Source: Chlorogloea sp. CCALA 695
GTDB taxonomy: Bacteria; Cyanobacteriota; Cyanobacteriia; Cyanobacteriales; Chroococcidiopsidaceae
Direction: 5' to 3'
NCBI RefSeq assembly: GCF_003003885.1
Contig: NZ_PVWN01000024.1
Span: 1-64,000 of the forward strand
DNA length: 64,000 nt
Shown: one piece after another, positions 9,107 to 19,257 of the stretch
How positions within the stretch are numbered: position 1 is the stretch's first letter
Layout: every line of letters begins with the position of its first letter
The notes under the pieces: model-generated
Seen by the model: the letters and a program-made list of their open reading frames with translations, nothing else
Database searches by the model: none
Told to the model about the DNA's origin: nothing
Translations under genes and position numbers: made by a program

Positions 9107-10444
9107 ATGAACAAGCACACACTAAGAATACTGTTAATACTAGGTGTAATGAGTTTCTCATTATGCGCACAAAGAACGCAGCCAGTAGAGGCAAAAGCTG
9201 AACCAGGTACTGTAGCCAAACTTCCAGTTAAGTTGGTATCGTCAGAGAAAGTATGCACGACGAAGCGGGTTAACCTACAAACTGTTGCTGTTGCTCCATC
9301 TGGCGAAAATGTATTTCGTGCTAGTAGCCAGCCTATAATCTCGGCTGAGGGTCAGTCGATTGCCTATGAGTCGTCGGCGCTAATAAGCTCCGACGACAAT
9401 CCTTGGTACAGTTCTATGGTATTTGTCACAGAGCCATTAACTGGGATAGTGGAACAGGTAGATGTGAATAACCAGGAACAGCCAGCAAACAACATTAGCA
9501 ATCTTGCGGATATGTCGCTGAACGGGCGCTACGTTGCATTTGTATCTTATGCTACTAACTTGGTTGATGGGATACCTCAAGGAAATCTATTTATTCGCGA
9601 TCGCCTCAATCGCAGCACCGAATTAGTCCCGCTTGCAGAGAATTTGCGTTTAGGATTGTTAGCCAACCCCAGTGTATCGCTCTCAATGAATGGTCGATAC
9701 GTTGCGTTCGGCAACCTTGACTTGGCGAACGTATATGTTCATGATCGAAAACTCAATACGACAGAACTGATTAGTAAAGAGCCAGAGAATATTAGCCGAT
9801 ACAGTTTCGATCCTGCTATTTCTGCCGATGGGCAGTACGTCGCTTTCACCTCTGGTTTGTACGGACAAGCATCTAATAATGTCTACGTTCGCGATCTCCA
9901 GACTGGTAGTACCGAACTTGTCAGTATTGGGTTAGATGGGGAGCCAGCAGAAGGCTCTACACCTGCTATTTCTGCTGATGGACGCTATGTTACTTTTGCT
10001 TCTAGTGCTAGCAATCTTGTCAAAGCAGATACAAATGAAGTGGATGATATATTTGTCCGCGACCTAGTTAAGAAGTCTACAGAACGAGTCAGCGTTAGTT
10101 CTACAGGTAAGCAAGCAAATGGCTTTAGTTCCGAACCTGCTATTATTCTTGGTAGTGATCATGTTGTCTTCAAATCTGAAGCTAGTAACCTTGTAAAAAA
10201 TGATACGAACAATGTTGAAGATATATTTGCGCGTGATCTAAATCAGAAAAGTACAGAACGAGTCAGCATTAGTTCTACAGATCGGCAGGTGAACGATGTA
10301 AGTTCTCAACCAACTCTGGCAATTACTGATCGTGCCGTTGCCTTCACTTCAAATGCTACTAATTTGGTTGAGGCAGATACGAATGGTGTGTCTGATGTGT
10401 TCGTCCGCAGGTGCAGTAATAAGCGTGAACAAAACGCGGGGTAA
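9107..10444 (+). CDS. PD40/TolB-like beta-propeller, secreted
   Basis: A 445-residue protein with an N-terminal signal peptide (hydrophobic core LRILLILGVMSFSLC). About six or seven repeats of the PD40/WD40-like type follow, with recurring units such as GRYVAFVSYATNLV, NVYVRDLQTGSTELVS and DIFVRDLVKKSTERVS. The units are about 45-55 residues long and typical of TolB-like propellers found alone in cyanobacteria. A cysteine follows FSL in the leader but the canonical lipobox is not met. Such propellers are periplasmic or extracellular binding modules; no catalytic domain is attached. The function is unknown. Confidence 0.75.
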   Translation: MNKHTLRILLILGVMSFSLCAQRTQPVEAKAEPGTVAKLPVKLVSSEKVCTTKRVNLQTVAVAPSGENVFRASSQPIISAEGQSIAYESSALISSDDNPWYSSMVFVTEPLTGIVEQVDVNNQEQPANNISNLADMSLNGRYVAFVSYATNLVDGIPQGNLFIRDRLNRSTELVPLAENLRLGLLANPSVSLSMNGRYVAFGNLDLANVYVHDRKLNTTELISKEPENISRYSFDPAISADGQYVAFTSGLYGQASNNVYVRDLQTGSTELVSIGLDGEPAEGSTPAISADGRYVTFASSASNLVKADTNEVDDIFVRDLVKKSTERVSVSSTGKQANGFSSEPAIILGSDHVVFKSEASNLVKNDTNNVEDIFARDLNQKSTERVSISSTDRQVNDVSSQPTLAITDRAVAFTSNATNLVEADTNGVSDVFVRRCSNKREQNAG

Positions 10445-10543
10445 TCGCAGCCTTAAAACCGAATAATAAATTTTAACCGTCAAGTCTTTAACGTATCAAG
10501 CACCTGATAATCATGTGAACCACGTCAATAACTATCCTTAGTT

Positions 10544-10585
10544 GTTAATTTAAGCATAGCCTTTATTTCTCATGCTTAAATTAAC
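10544..10585. terminator. hairpin between convergent genes
   Basis: A perfect 14-bp inverted repeat (GTTAATTTAAGCAT at 10544-10557, ATGCTTAAATTAAC at 10572-10585, 14-nt loop) sits between the convergent propeller gene and the exopolysaccharide cluster. It probably terminates transcription from both sides. The stem is AT-rich, so strength is uncertain. Confidence 0.5.
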
Positions 10586-10636
10586 ACTATTAGTTAAGAC
10601 TGGAGCGTACTTAAAAATGTTACTAATTATCAATAT

Positions 10637-11893
10637 TCACGTCTTGAAAGTGCCGATTTGAGCTTTTTGCCATTGAATGCCAATTAGACTAATCATAAAT
10701 AGCATATAACCTGGTTCCTCCATCCAGGAAAAAATTGCCCCATGAACAAGTATTGTAATCAGAAACAGTTGAGAGAGAGTATCTGGACAAGTTTTCCACA
10801 CTAAAAGCCAGAGGTAAAGATAAACTCCAAGTCCGACAATCCCTAAATCCCCCCATACACCAGCCCAGGAAAAGGTTAAGGAGAACATACTACTACCTGT
10901 AAATTTGTTACTTAAAGGATTTGTATTGTTTACAGAAAAGATGGTTTCTGTAACAGCAGAATATGAAGTGATGCCTAATGGTTGCAAATATTGCTGATAA
11001 TCTGGAATTAACCAAGCTAAACGTCCAATAGAATGTCCAGGGCCAACACCAAATAACCAATTTAGAGGCGAACTGTAATAAGAATTAATAATAGAAAATA
11101 CTGAGAATTTTACTCCTAGCCCCCGAATAATTCTATCGTCTTTACCCCAGAAAGACAAAGATGAAGAAAACGCAATTTGGGCAAACCAATACGTTAAGCA
11201 AATGATAACTATAGTAATTGCTAGGTATTTCAGTATTTCTCCTAAATTTTTGAGTTTTGTAATTACTATAATTACAAAAGAAAGTACAAATACAACTAAA
11301 ACTTGTTTGGAGTCAGAGAAGCTAATGTCGGCAGCAAAAATGATGGCTACTAACGTACGCAGCCATAATGACAACTTTGGATAAGTCATAAAAAAATATA
11401 TAGCTATAGCTAAGGCGATCGCACCACCGACATGATGACCTGCTCCTTGTCCAATGAAAACACCTTGCACATCATCGGGATCTGGAGAACGAACAATAAA
11501 AAATTGGTAATAAATAATAGCAATGTGAACAAAACTAAAAATCATTAACCATGATTTAACTTGCTCAATACTTGCGTCAAGGATAGGGTTACTTGTCATT
11601 AACATTATGAGCAAGAAGGGTTCGGCAAGAAGCAAAAAACTTAAAATTATGTTGAGAAAACCAGCATTATTTACAGCAGCACTAGCAGTAATAGTAGTAA
11701 ATAAAATAAATAATCCCACAAAAAATTGTTTCGAGGTCGAAGTTCTAATTTTAGGAATGATCGAGCCAGCAAGAAATAATGCGAAAGGAAAGTGCAAAAA
11801 GTTAATGAGTGGCGGCGCTCCCATCGCCGTCAAAATTCGTGGAAAGAAGACAACAGCTATAAATATTATTGTTAGATTAGAAATCTTAATCAT
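10637..11893 (-). CDS. O-antigen ligase/Wzy-type polymerase membrane protein
   Basis: A 418-residue polytopic membrane protein with about ten to twelve predicted hydrophobic segments. A large loop around residues 225-335 holds the pattern seen in O-antigen ligase/polymerase (WaaL/Wzy) proteins, including a GVGPGHSIGRLAWLIPDYQQ segment and then the FTGSSMFSLTFSWAGVWGDL region. The family polymerises or ligates undecaprenyl-linked glycans at the periplasmic face. It is the last gene of a long minus-strand cluster of glycosyltransferases, which supports a polymerase role for the exopolysaccharide made there. Sequence identity within this family is low, so ligase and polymerase cannot be separated. 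Confidence 0.7.
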   Translation of the reverse strand: MIKISNLTIIFIAVVFFPRILTAMGAPPLINFLHFPFALFLAGSIIPKIRTSTSKQFFVGLFILFTTITASAAVNNAGFLNIILSFLLLAEPFLLIMLMTSNPILDASIEQVKSWLMIFSFVHIAIIYYQFFIVRSPDPDDVQGVFIGQGAGHHVGGAIALAIAIYFFMTYPKLSLWLRTLVAIIFAADISFSDSKQVLVVFVLSFVIIVITKLKNLGEILKYLAITIVIICLTYWFAQIAFSSSLSFWGKDDRIIRGLGVKFSVFSIINSYYSSPLNWLFGVGPGHSIGRLAWLIPDYQQYLQPLGITSYSAVTETIFSVNNTNPLSNKFTGSSMFSLTFSWAGVWGDLGIVGLGVYLYLWLLVWKTCPDTLSQLFLITILVHGAIFSWMEEPGYMLFMISLIGIQWQKAQIGTFKT

Positions 11894-12020
11894 TTTTTGG
11901 CAGATACTCTTACATCATTTATCTGTCGTTTTAGAGCTAAATAATTCAACAATTTACAACTATCAATAGCTTGCTAAGGTGTTAGCAAAGATACATTTTA
12001 ATAGAAATTGTTATAGTTAT

Positions 12021-13181
12021 TTACGTGCGAACTGTGGCATATATCTCCATTATTCTCTTATAGTTTTCCTTAGCAGTATACTTGGTTTCAAATTCACTTC
12101 GAGCCTCTAGTCGCATCTGCGCCATCTCCTGCGGATGCGTTAAAGCCCACTCTACTTTAATTGCTAGATCCTCTGGATTGCCTGGACGAAAATGTAATCC
12201 ATTGCGGTTAGATTCTACCAATTCAGCGATCGCACCTACTTGAGATGCAATGACTGGAGTTCCCTTAGCAAAAGCCTCAATCGCTACACGTCCAAAGGTT
12301 TCATAGCCTATAGTCGGAAACACTAAAAACGCTGCATTGCCGATTAGTTCGTAGACTTCGGGCAAAGACCTTCGTCCCAGCCACTCTATGCCTCGATCTA
12401 AACTTACCGCTTCAGCTACCTGCGGAGCTAGTGGCCCCTCGCCGACAATTTTGAGCGGCACTTTTTTACCCAACTGTTGCCAAGCTGTCAATAATGTACT
12501 TATCCCCTTTTCCGGCGATAAGCGCCCGACAAAAAGAGCATACCCCCCTAGTCCTTCACCAGGGTTAGGATCGGGGTAGACAAAATTAGGCTTAACAACA
12601 ATCTTTTGCGCCGGAAAACCAGCTTGAATAAACTTATCGCGGGCAAACTCGCTGAGGGTAATGTACTTATCTACCATTTCATTCCAAGTAGGCAGAATTC
12701 TGTGAGTTGTTAGCATTGTTGTTAGTACCCCAGTAGCGGCGCGGCTACCTCGGTAACAGGAATGCAATAGTGCAGGCCAAGGAACAAACTTGCCCAAACA
12801 GTCTTCACAAACGCGATCGTCGCGAAAAAAGAAGCCATTGGCACACAGAAGGCGGTAGTTCCGTAGAGTTTGAATTACTGGGACTCCTTCAGCATGAGCG
12901 GCGTAGTGAACGGATGGGGAAATTAACGGAAAAAAATTCTGGACGTGGACTAGATCGTAAACCTGCGCTTTAAGCTGATGTCTAAGTGTTTTGTAAGCTT
13001 CCATAGACCAGACTGTTTTTATTGCCGTGCGAACTGCACCTAAATCGGCTATGCGATCGTTGTTTTCCTCATAGGTTTCAACCTCATGACCCATTTGTTG
13101 TAAAAGCCGCTCTTCAGCCTCACGGGATTCATCTTCTCCTCCACGAATCTGATAGCGATTATGTACGCTTAGGATACGCAT
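12021..13181 (-). CDS. GT4 family glycosyltransferase
   Basis: A 386-residue GT-B glycosyltransferase. The N-terminal acceptor domain begins MRILSVHNRYQIRGGEDES. The C-terminal donor domain has LFVGRLSPEKGISTLL and the EX7E signature in ETFGRVAIEAFAKGTPVIAS, both typical of retaining GT4 enzymes using nucleotide-sugar donors. It is cytosolic, with no signal peptide. It lies 59 bases downstream of the next GT4 gene in the cluster and is likely cotranscribed. The sugar transferred cannot be predicted. Confidence 0.85.
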   Translation of the reverse strand: MRILSVHNRYQIRGGEDESREAEERLLQQMGHEVETYEENNDRIADLGAVRTAIKTVWSMEAYKTLRHQLKAQVYDLVHVQNFFPLISPSVHYAAHAEGVPVIQTLRNYRLLCANGFFFRDDRVCEDCLGKFVPWPALLHSCYRGSRAATGVLTTMLTTHRILPTWNEMVDKYITLSEFARDKFIQAGFPAQKIVVKPNFVYPDPNPGEGLGGYALFVGRLSPEKGISTLLTAWQQLGKKVPLKIVGEGPLAPQVAEAVSLDRGIEWLGRRSLPEVYELIGNAAFLVFPTIGYETFGRVAIEAFAKGTPVIASQVGAIAELVESNRNGLHFRPGNPEDLAIKVEWALTHPQEMAQMRLEARSEFETKYTAKENYKRIMEIYATVRT

Positions 13182-13240
13182 TTTCTTTTATCCCCTTTTA
13201 GGACTGATATTACTTTTACCGACACCGAACTAAATAAAAG

Positions 13241-14524
13241 TCAAGTAGACACTTTAACTTTGTCCAAATTGAGGATATCTTCGTAGAGGTTGACTAAAAA
13301 CTGTCCCTTGACTTCCCAGCTATAAATTTCACTGATTCGCTTCTGTCCTGCTTTACCCATCCGTTCCCGCATATCGGCATTCTGGGCTAAATGAGTCATT
13401 GCTTCTGCCAAACCTTGTACTGCTTGGTCAGGAGTATAAGCAGGAATTCTCAAGCCAGCATCTTGACTGACCTGAGTAGCCGGCCCTCCCAAATCCAGAC
13501 AAATTACTGGTCGCCCTGCGGCCATAGCTTCCAAACAGATAGTAGGTGAAAAGTCGTGCAAACTAGGATGAACTAAAGCACAACACTGTCCTAGAGCAGA
13601 TAATGCTTCCTCGCGGGGCAGTTGTCCCCAAAAACGCACTCGCTCGGCAATGCCAAGGTCGTTAGCTAGAGATTCTAAATGCCTGCGTTCAGGCCCGTTG
13701 CCAATAATCCAGTATTCGCTCTGCTCCAAATTAGCTTGGGCAAAAGCACGTAAACCTAAGTGAAATCCTTTCCAATGCAGTAGACGACCTGTACTTACAA
13801 ATCGGATGGGGGTATTTAAAGGTGATTGAGAAAACTGCTTTAGTTGGCTAAGTTCTTGTTGATTGATACCAGTTTGCCCAAAGATAGTTTCAATTCTTTT
13901 TACTCCCAATTTACTGAGACGAGCAGAGGTTTCTGAGGTGGCAACTATGGCAACAGCGCTGCGTTTGGCAGTAAGACGCACAAAGGGGTCGCGTTCTCCT
14001 ACCCAACAACTCAAGTCACGCAGCGACTCATAAATCTTGCCACGTAAGCTAAAATCTTGCCAAAATGCTTTTGGGGCAGATTCTCCACCGCCTAACGGGC
14101 CCCAAATAAACGGTATTGGCAGTAACGCTAGGAAACTAGGAACGCAGTATCTACCATAAGTTACATGGTGGACTAAATCGAAATTTTTTTCTTGATAAAG
14201 AGCTTGAGCTAGAGAATAAATGCCAATTTGCCAGAGGTAGTAGTGGAGATGTACGCCTCGTTCTCCCTGCTTCCACCAGCGCAGCCACAAAGGCAAGTCG
14301 TAAAATACAAAGTTGAGTCCAGGAACGGGTCTAATAGCTAATTCAGCTTCAATTGCTGCCTGATTTTCTGTACGGGTAATAACCCACACTTCGTAGCGCT
14401 TGACTAGCTCCCGTGCCATGTTCCAGCCTACCCCTGGTTCAGAACCCTTATCTGGTCGGCAAGCATAAGCAGAAATTAGCACTCTCAAGCGTTTTGGCTC
14501 ATTATGGGTTTGGATAACTTGCAT
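13241..14524 (-). CDS. GT4 family glycosyltransferase
   Basis: A 427-residue GT-B protein. The N-terminus contains LRVLISAYACRPDKGSEPGV, typical of a GT4 subgroup in cyanobacterial and proteobacterial polysaccharide clusters. The donor domain shows FVSTGRLLHWKGFHLGLRAF and DFSPTICLEAMAAGRPVICL, where the first acidic residue of the usual EX7E is replaced (a D/S-containing DFSPTICLE). Otherwise the fold is intact. It sits 42 bases after the next upstream gene of the same strand. Role: addition of one sugar to a lipid-linked repeat unit (inferred). Confidence 0.83.
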   Translation of the reverse strand: MQVIQTHNEPKRLRVLISAYACRPDKGSEPGVGWNMARELVKRYEVWVITRTENQAAIEAELAIRPVPGLNFVFYDLPLWLRWWKQGERGVHLHYYLWQIGIYSLAQALYQEKNFDLVHHVTYGRYCVPSFLALLPIPFIWGPLGGGESAPKAFWQDFSLRGKIYESLRDLSCWVGERDPFVRLTAKRSAVAIVATSETSARLSKLGVKRIETIFGQTGINQQELSQLKQFSQSPLNTPIRFVSTGRLLHWKGFHLGLRAFAQANLEQSEYWIIGNGPERRHLESLANDLGIAERVRFWGQLPREEALSALGQCCALVHPSLHDFSPTICLEAMAAGRPVICLDLGGPATQVSQDAGLRIPAYTPDQAVQGLAEAMTHLAQNADMRERMGKAGQKRISEIYSWEVKGQFLVNLYEDILNLDKVKVST

Positions 14525-14566
14525 TTTATAGATTACCTCTAGCGATCGCCAGATGTGATTGTTGCT

Positions 14567-15712
14567 TTAATTGAATTTAGATATCTCTGCTTTTTGGGCA
14601 ATCAATTTTTCGTACTCCGTAGCTAACAACTTTGCTGTTGCTTCCCATGTAAAGAGTTTTGCTCTATTTAAGCCTTTTTCTCTCAATGATTGACGGTAGT
14701 TAGAGTCCTGATAAAGATGCCATACTACCTCTACCATTGCTTGAACATCTGTTGGTTTAAGCAACACTCCTGCGTCTCCAACCACTTCCGGTAATGATGT
14801 AACATTTGCAGCGACGACTGGCGTACCACAGGCCATTGCTTCAATGACGGTCATACCAAAGCCTTCATAATGCGAGGGCGACATTAGCACGTCAGCAGCA
14901 TTATATATCTCAACTAAAGTTTGTTTATCTGGCTTACCTAAATAAGTGACAGATGTTTCCAAAGAGTGAGTTTGAATGAATATTTTTTGTTCGTTAGTAA
15001 AATCTGCACCTACTTTCCACAAATGAATAGATAACCCTTGGGTTTTTAAAGCATCTAGGACTTTTAAAACAGTAGAAACATTCTTGCGTGGATGGTTAGA
15101 TCCCACGTGAAGCAAGCACATTGTCTCTGCCAAAATACGGTGTTGAGAGCGAAAAAATGCAACTTTATCTGGTACAAGAGGATGAAATAAAGACTCAACC
15201 GCATCAGGCACAATTATTATTTGCTCTTTTTTTATATGCAATTGTTGGACTATATCTTTTGCTGTGTGAGCAGAGACGGCCACGATTCGATCTGCTTTTT
15301 TCAAACCTCGTACTGCATATTTCCAAACTGCCATACTAATAGCAGGAATACGTGCTTGGTTGTCAAGATTTTCTGGGTTAACAAGGTTAATTAAATCGTG
15401 GCAAGTTACTGCTATCGGTCGATTTGTTTTTTTTAACCAATAAACTAAGTGACCGTCGCTATGGTCGATGACATGAAATAAGTCTGCTTTTTCTTGCTTA
15501 ACAGTAAGGGGGTAGCGCCAATAACGCTCGTAATATTTCCACAACCCCGTTGACCAAGAACTATTCTTTTGCTCTGGCAGATAAGGCTTCGGTGCTAGTT
15601 CAACAATTTCCCATTCGGGCCTTGCAACCTTGAGTCCAGCAACTAAACCATCCGCATAAACATCCATGCTGAAAGAAGCTCCCAAGCTTCTACGTAAAAT
15701 TACCACCCGCAT
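14567..15712 (-). CDS. GT4 family glycosyltransferase
   Basis: I place the start at the ATG whose first base is the last base of the upstream gene's TAA (TAATG at 15714-15710). This gives 381 residues beginning MRVVILRRSLGASFSMDVY. A longer frame reaching 15760 would overlap the upstream gene. The one-base overlap suggests translational coupling. The GT-B donor domain includes LLHVGSNHPRKNVSTVLKVL and YEGFGMTVIEAMACGTPVVA with EX7E. Substrate not predictable. Confidence 0.85.
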   Translation of the reverse strand: MRVVILRRSLGASFSMDVYADGLVAGLKVARPEWEIVELAPKPYLPEQKNSSWSTGLWKYYERYWRYPLTVKQEKADLFHVIDHSDGHLVYWLKKTNRPIAVTCHDLINLVNPENLDNQARIPAISMAVWKYAVRGLKKADRIVAVSAHTAKDIVQQLHIKKEQIIIVPDAVESLFHPLVPDKVAFFRSQHRILAETMCLLHVGSNHPRKNVSTVLKVLDALKTQGLSIHLWKVGADFTNEQKIFIQTHSLETSVTYLGKPDKQTLVEIYNAADVLMSPSHYEGFGMTVIEAMACGTPVVAANVTSLPEVVGDAGVLLKPTDVQAMVEVVWHLYQDSNYRQSLREKGLNRAKLFTWEATAKLLATEYEKLIAQKAEISKFN

Positions 15713-16920
15713 TATTGTCGCCCCCCAGAAATCTTTTTCTGCTCTATAGCTTTGCGCCATAAGTCAAGCGATCGCTCGGCAATTCGCTCGTGAGTATAGT
15801 GTTGCCTAGCTCTATCGAGGCTGTCTTGTTCTAGTTCTTGCCGCCAAGCTAAGTCGCAAATCATCCGCTCTAAGATAGCTGCGAGTTGCCTAGCATCTCC
15901 TTCAGAAAACACTAAGTCAGGTCGTCCAATTACGTTGGGAATTTCGCCGCAATTAGAGCCTATTGCTGGTATACCCATAGCCATAGCTTCAATTAGCACA
16001 TGACCAAATTGCTCTTTCCAGTCTGGGACACTGCGTGAAGGCAAAACTAAGACATCAAACTTGCTCATTTCTTGTGGCACTTCGTCATGGCGCACTCCTC
16101 CTCTCCAAACAATTAAGTCAGCTACGTTGTGCTTTTGCGCCTCTTGACGCAGCAGTTCCTCATCGGGCCCTGATCCACACAACACAACTTGGCACTCATG
16201 ACCGCGATCGCGTAGTTGACTTACAGCAGCAATCAATACGTCAATACCTTTATGGTGTGCTAGTCTGCCGACAAATCCGATGATTAACTGCTGATGGTTT
16301 TTCGGCTGACGCAGCCCAGGATTGAATAAGGCTGTATCTACACCCATTTGCGGCATCACTTCAATTAGTCCGGTATAACCCCATCGGCGTAATAGTTCCT
16401 CACCTTCAAGATTGCCAGCGACGATTAGTTGTGCTGTATTTAAGACAAATTGACGCAGCCTATTACGAAAGTTTGATAATTTTCGCTCTCTATTCTCCCA
16501 ACAAAAAAGCACTAAGGGCTTACCTGTAAACCTAGCCCAAAGTGCGAGTTCAAAAGCAGATACAGAGAATACCTCTTGCTCAACTTGGATAATATCAGGA
16601 CAAAAATCAGCGATCGCCTGCTGAATTACCCAAGGTGGATAAATGTATGCTCCAACTTTTCCTTCAAACCATACTTTTGCTGGGTATATCTGAATGTTTG
16701 GATAGGGTTTTTCAATCTCAAATCGCTTTCCCCATGCTAAAGCCTGCCACTTTGCCGGGACGAGCAACCCGACGGTTGCTTGCCCCGTTGCGGCGATCGC
16801 ATTTAATTTGCCTTGATTTACGCCAACTACATAAGTATGGCTAACAAAGAGAACCCGCAAGCAGGAATTAGTCACGCTACTTGTTTGACTTGCATTCTTA
16901 CTGATATCAATACTGTTCAT
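15712..16920 (-). CDS. GT4 family glycosyltransferase
   Basis: The chosen start is the ATG at 16920 (MNSIDISKN), which has GGAAAG a few bases upstream; an upstream TTG at 16944 would add eight residues. With this start the gene overlaps the end of the upstream glycosyltransferase by 14 bases, and its own stop overlaps the next start by one base. The 402-residue product has IIGFVGRLAHHKGIDVLIAA and EQFGHVLIEAMAMGIPAIGS, the GT4 donor site with EX7E. It is cytosolic and likely builds the exopolysaccharide repeat. Confidence 0.85.
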   Translation of the reverse strand: MNSIDISKNASQTSSVTNSCLRVLFVSHTYVVGVNQGKLNAIAATGQATVGLLVPAKWQALAWGKRFEIEKPYPNIQIYPAKVWFEGKVGAYIYPPWVIQQAIADFCPDIIQVEQEVFSVSAFELALWARFTGKPLVLFCWENRERKLSNFRNRLRQFVLNTAQLIVAGNLEGEELLRRWGYTGLIEVMPQMGVDTALFNPGLRQPKNHQQLIIGFVGRLAHHKGIDVLIAAVSQLRDRGHECQVVLCGSGPDEELLRQEAQKHNVADLIVWRGGVRHDEVPQEMSKFDVLVLPSRSVPDWKEQFGHVLIEAMAMGIPAIGSNCGEIPNVIGRPDLVFSEGDARQLAAILERMICDLAWRQELEQDSLDRARQHYTHERIAERSLDLWRKAIEQKKISGGRQ

Positions 16921-18052
16921 ATCGCTTTCCTTTTGCTTCTTCAATACCTTTAAGTATTGCTATTGCAGTCTGCTCCCAGGAGAACAATCGGGCTACTCGT
17001 TCTCGACCAGCTAAACCCATCGCGAAGGTTTTTTCTGGGTCTTGCATTGCCATAATAATAGCCTGTGCAAGTAAATCTACACGATCAAGCGGCACTAGCC
17101 ACCCTGTAACTTCTTTTTCAACTATTTCCGGTACTGAACCAACATCGTAGGAGACAACTGGTAGCCCAGCCACTTGCGCCTCAGCGATCGCTCTACCAAA
17201 AGACTCAGCATGAGAAGGCAAGACAGCTAGGTCTGCTTGTTCCAATTCGCGGGCTAGGGTTTCGCTATCCAAGCGCCCTAGTAAAACAACTTTGTCATCA
17301 ATCCCGCGATCGCGTGCTGCTTGCTGTACTAATTCTTCATTACCCCAACCTGCTATTTTGAGCGTCCAGTTGTGTTGACCTTGGGCTGCTATATACCCCA
17401 ATGCTTCAATTACATCAAAAACTCCTTTCAAAGGGGCTAAAGAGCCATAGAAAATTAGCCCAGATACTTCTCCCCTAAATGTTCGTTGAATTTTGCCAAA
17501 TACCGTATCTATCCCGCGATGAATAGTTTTTATCCGCTCTGGCGCTACTTGAAATAAAGTTATTAGTTCTTGGCGAGTGAAATTTGAGGACACAAACACC
17601 ACGTCCGCAGATTTTAAGGGTCGCCAACGAAACCATGCATCAGTTGCAGCTTTAAGTAGGGTCAGCCTAGTCTTTCTCTTTACCCAAATCTCATAAGATG
17701 GGGAGGAGGCGATCATGCCTACTACAACTCCTTTTGCTTTGAGGGTATTGGGGAGAAAGGCTGCCTCATAATCCCAACTTAAGACTGCCTCTACATTTCT
17801 TTGAGCAACTAGCTTTTGCACTCTTTTTGCTACTGCAAGACCATCGAATAAATAATGTATTCGGCTAGGTGGGGCAGGGATAACTTGAACTGAGCTAGCT
17901 TTTAATTCTACTGTTGGTTCGTTCGATATTGGTATCAGAAGTACCTCTACCCCCAGTTTTCGCAAATTTTGAGCAATTTGTAGGCAACTTAACGTTCCAC
18001 CACCTGGACTACTAAGGGAATGTTGATGGGTAATAATAATGCACTTGCTCAT
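16907..18052 (-). CDS. GT4 family glycosyltransferase
   Basis: A 381-residue GT-B glycosyltransferase. The N-terminus has the glycine-rich SSPGGGTLSCLQIAQNL loop used by many GT4 enzymes to hold the acceptor or donor phosphate. The C-terminal domain shows LIFYGSLAPLKGVFDVIEAL and AESFGRAIAEAQVAGLPVVS (EX7E form). Its 3' end overlaps the next gene by 14 bases, so the four genes 18052 to 14567 form a tight translationally linked group. About 190 non-coding bases separate it from the GT2 gene upstream. Confidence 0.85.
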   Translation of the reverse strand: MSKCIIITHQHSLSSPGGGTLSCLQIAQNLRKLGVEVLLIPISNEPTVELKASSVQVIPAPPSRIHYLFDGLAVAKRVQKLVAQRNVEAVLSWDYEAAFLPNTLKAKGVVVGMIASSPSYEIWVKRKTRLTLLKAATDAWFRWRPLKSADVVFVSSNFTRQELITLFQVAPERIKTIHRGIDTVFGKIQRTFRGEVSGLIFYGSLAPLKGVFDVIEALGYIAAQGQHNWTLKIAGWGNEELVQQAARDRGIDDKVVLLGRLDSETLARELEQADLAVLPSHAESFGRAIAEAQVAGLPVVSYDVGSVPEIVEKEVTGWLVPLDRVDLLAQAIIMAMQDPEKTFAMGLAGRERVARLFSWEQTAIAILKGIEEAKGKRYEQY

Positions 18053-18243
18053 TAATTTTCAATCACTCTAACGATGTAATCCTCAGCTAGTTTGCTAATC
18101 AAGTCCTACTTTGTAGGGATATCTTAATATAAATTTCATTATTTATGCTGATTATTTACCATGTTGATTGATTAATTAAGTCTGTAATTATACATTACCG
18201 ATATCTTTATATAGGAGTAACTAATATAAATAATTACCGTAGT

Positions 18244-19185
18244 TTACGTTCTAGGTTGATTGATCTTCTTCAAGAAGTGGTAGCAGGCTCTAGCATAAAT
18301 CTCTAATTTTTCTAGTGGAGAGATAGTAGATAAATAATCCTTAATAGTGCCTTGATATTTAATATCAACTCCTCCATTTGCCCAATATAAACCAATTCCC
18401 ATGCCAAGCATTTTGTTTGCAAGCTTTACTAAAACTGGAAACTTAACTCTTACGCAATAACCTGTAAAAACTAAGGACTTAGCTGTTTCCCATTGGTTCC
18501 CTTCTCTAAAAGTGTAAGCATTATTACCATGTATTCTATGTAGTGCCAATACCTTCCCCAAGAAAAATCCTCTATCTAAGGCTACAGCTACATATTTAAG
18601 ATAGCGATCATCGGAAGTACCTTCCAATTCAATCATTGGCAAAATTTGCTGGAGAAGCGATCTTTTGAAGCATAGAGCAGACGTTGCAGGTAAAGGAGGA
18701 GGCAGTTTCCCCGAACTCATCAATGCTCTAAAATCACATTCGCGCGACGAGCGCTGAGTGCTACTTTTCGGAAGCGGCTGAATGTTTTCGTCTACCCATT
18801 TTTGATTGTGAAAACACCAACCAATGTCTTTATGAGCCAAAAATGCATTGACCACTTCGGCAACTTTCTCCGGGAGAAAAACATCATCTGAATCTAAAAA
18901 GCAAATAATTTCTCCCTGACTAGCTGCAAATCCAGCATTAAATGTCGATGCTTGACCGCCATTTTCCTTCAATATAGGTAAGATTTTATCGCCGTATTTA
19001 GCAATAATTTCCTGTGATTTATCAGTGGAGCCATCGTCTACAACAATAACTTCGATTCTGGGATAAGTTTGGCTTAGGCTGCTATCTATAGCTTGACTAA
19101 TAAAGCGATCATAGTTGTAGTTATTAATCACAATACTAACTAGAGGCTCAGTCTTAAATGTATTTGATTCTGCATTAATAGTCAT
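18244..19185 (-). CDS. GT2 family glycosyltransferase
   Basis: A GT-A fold glycosyltransferase. I prefer the ATG at 19185 (MTINAESNTF, 313 residues); a TTG at 19230 would add 15 residues. Features are VSIVINNYNYDRFISQAIDS, EVIVVDDGSTDKSQEIIAKY and the metal-binding region CFLDSDDVFLPEKV. These place it among inverting GT2 enzymes (GlcNAc, rhamnosyl or galactosyl transferases). A C-terminal hydrophobic stretch around LANKMLGMGIGLYW may touch the membrane. It is part of the minus-strand exopolysaccharide cluster, 70 bases from the next GT2 gene. Confidence 0.82.
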   Translation of the reverse strand: MTINAESNTFKTEPLVSIVINNYNYDRFISQAIDSSLSQTYPRIEVIVVDDGSTDKSQEIIAKYGDKILPILKENGGQASTFNAGFAASQGEIICFLDSDDVFLPEKVAEVVNAFLAHKDIGWCFHNQKWVDENIQPLPKSSTQRSSRECDFRALMSSGKLPPPLPATSALCFKRSLLQQILPMIELEGTSDDRYLKYVAVALDRGFFLGKVLALHRIHGNNAYTFREGNQWETAKSLVFTGYCVRVKFPVLVKLANKMLGMGIGLYWANGGVDIKYQGTIKDYLSTISPLEKLEIYARACYHFLKKINQPRT

Positions 19186-19257
19186 GCTAATCTTACTAAA
19201 TAGATAAAGAACTTTGATCTTCGCTTGCAAACGTTAACTACTTGTACCGTTTTAGAG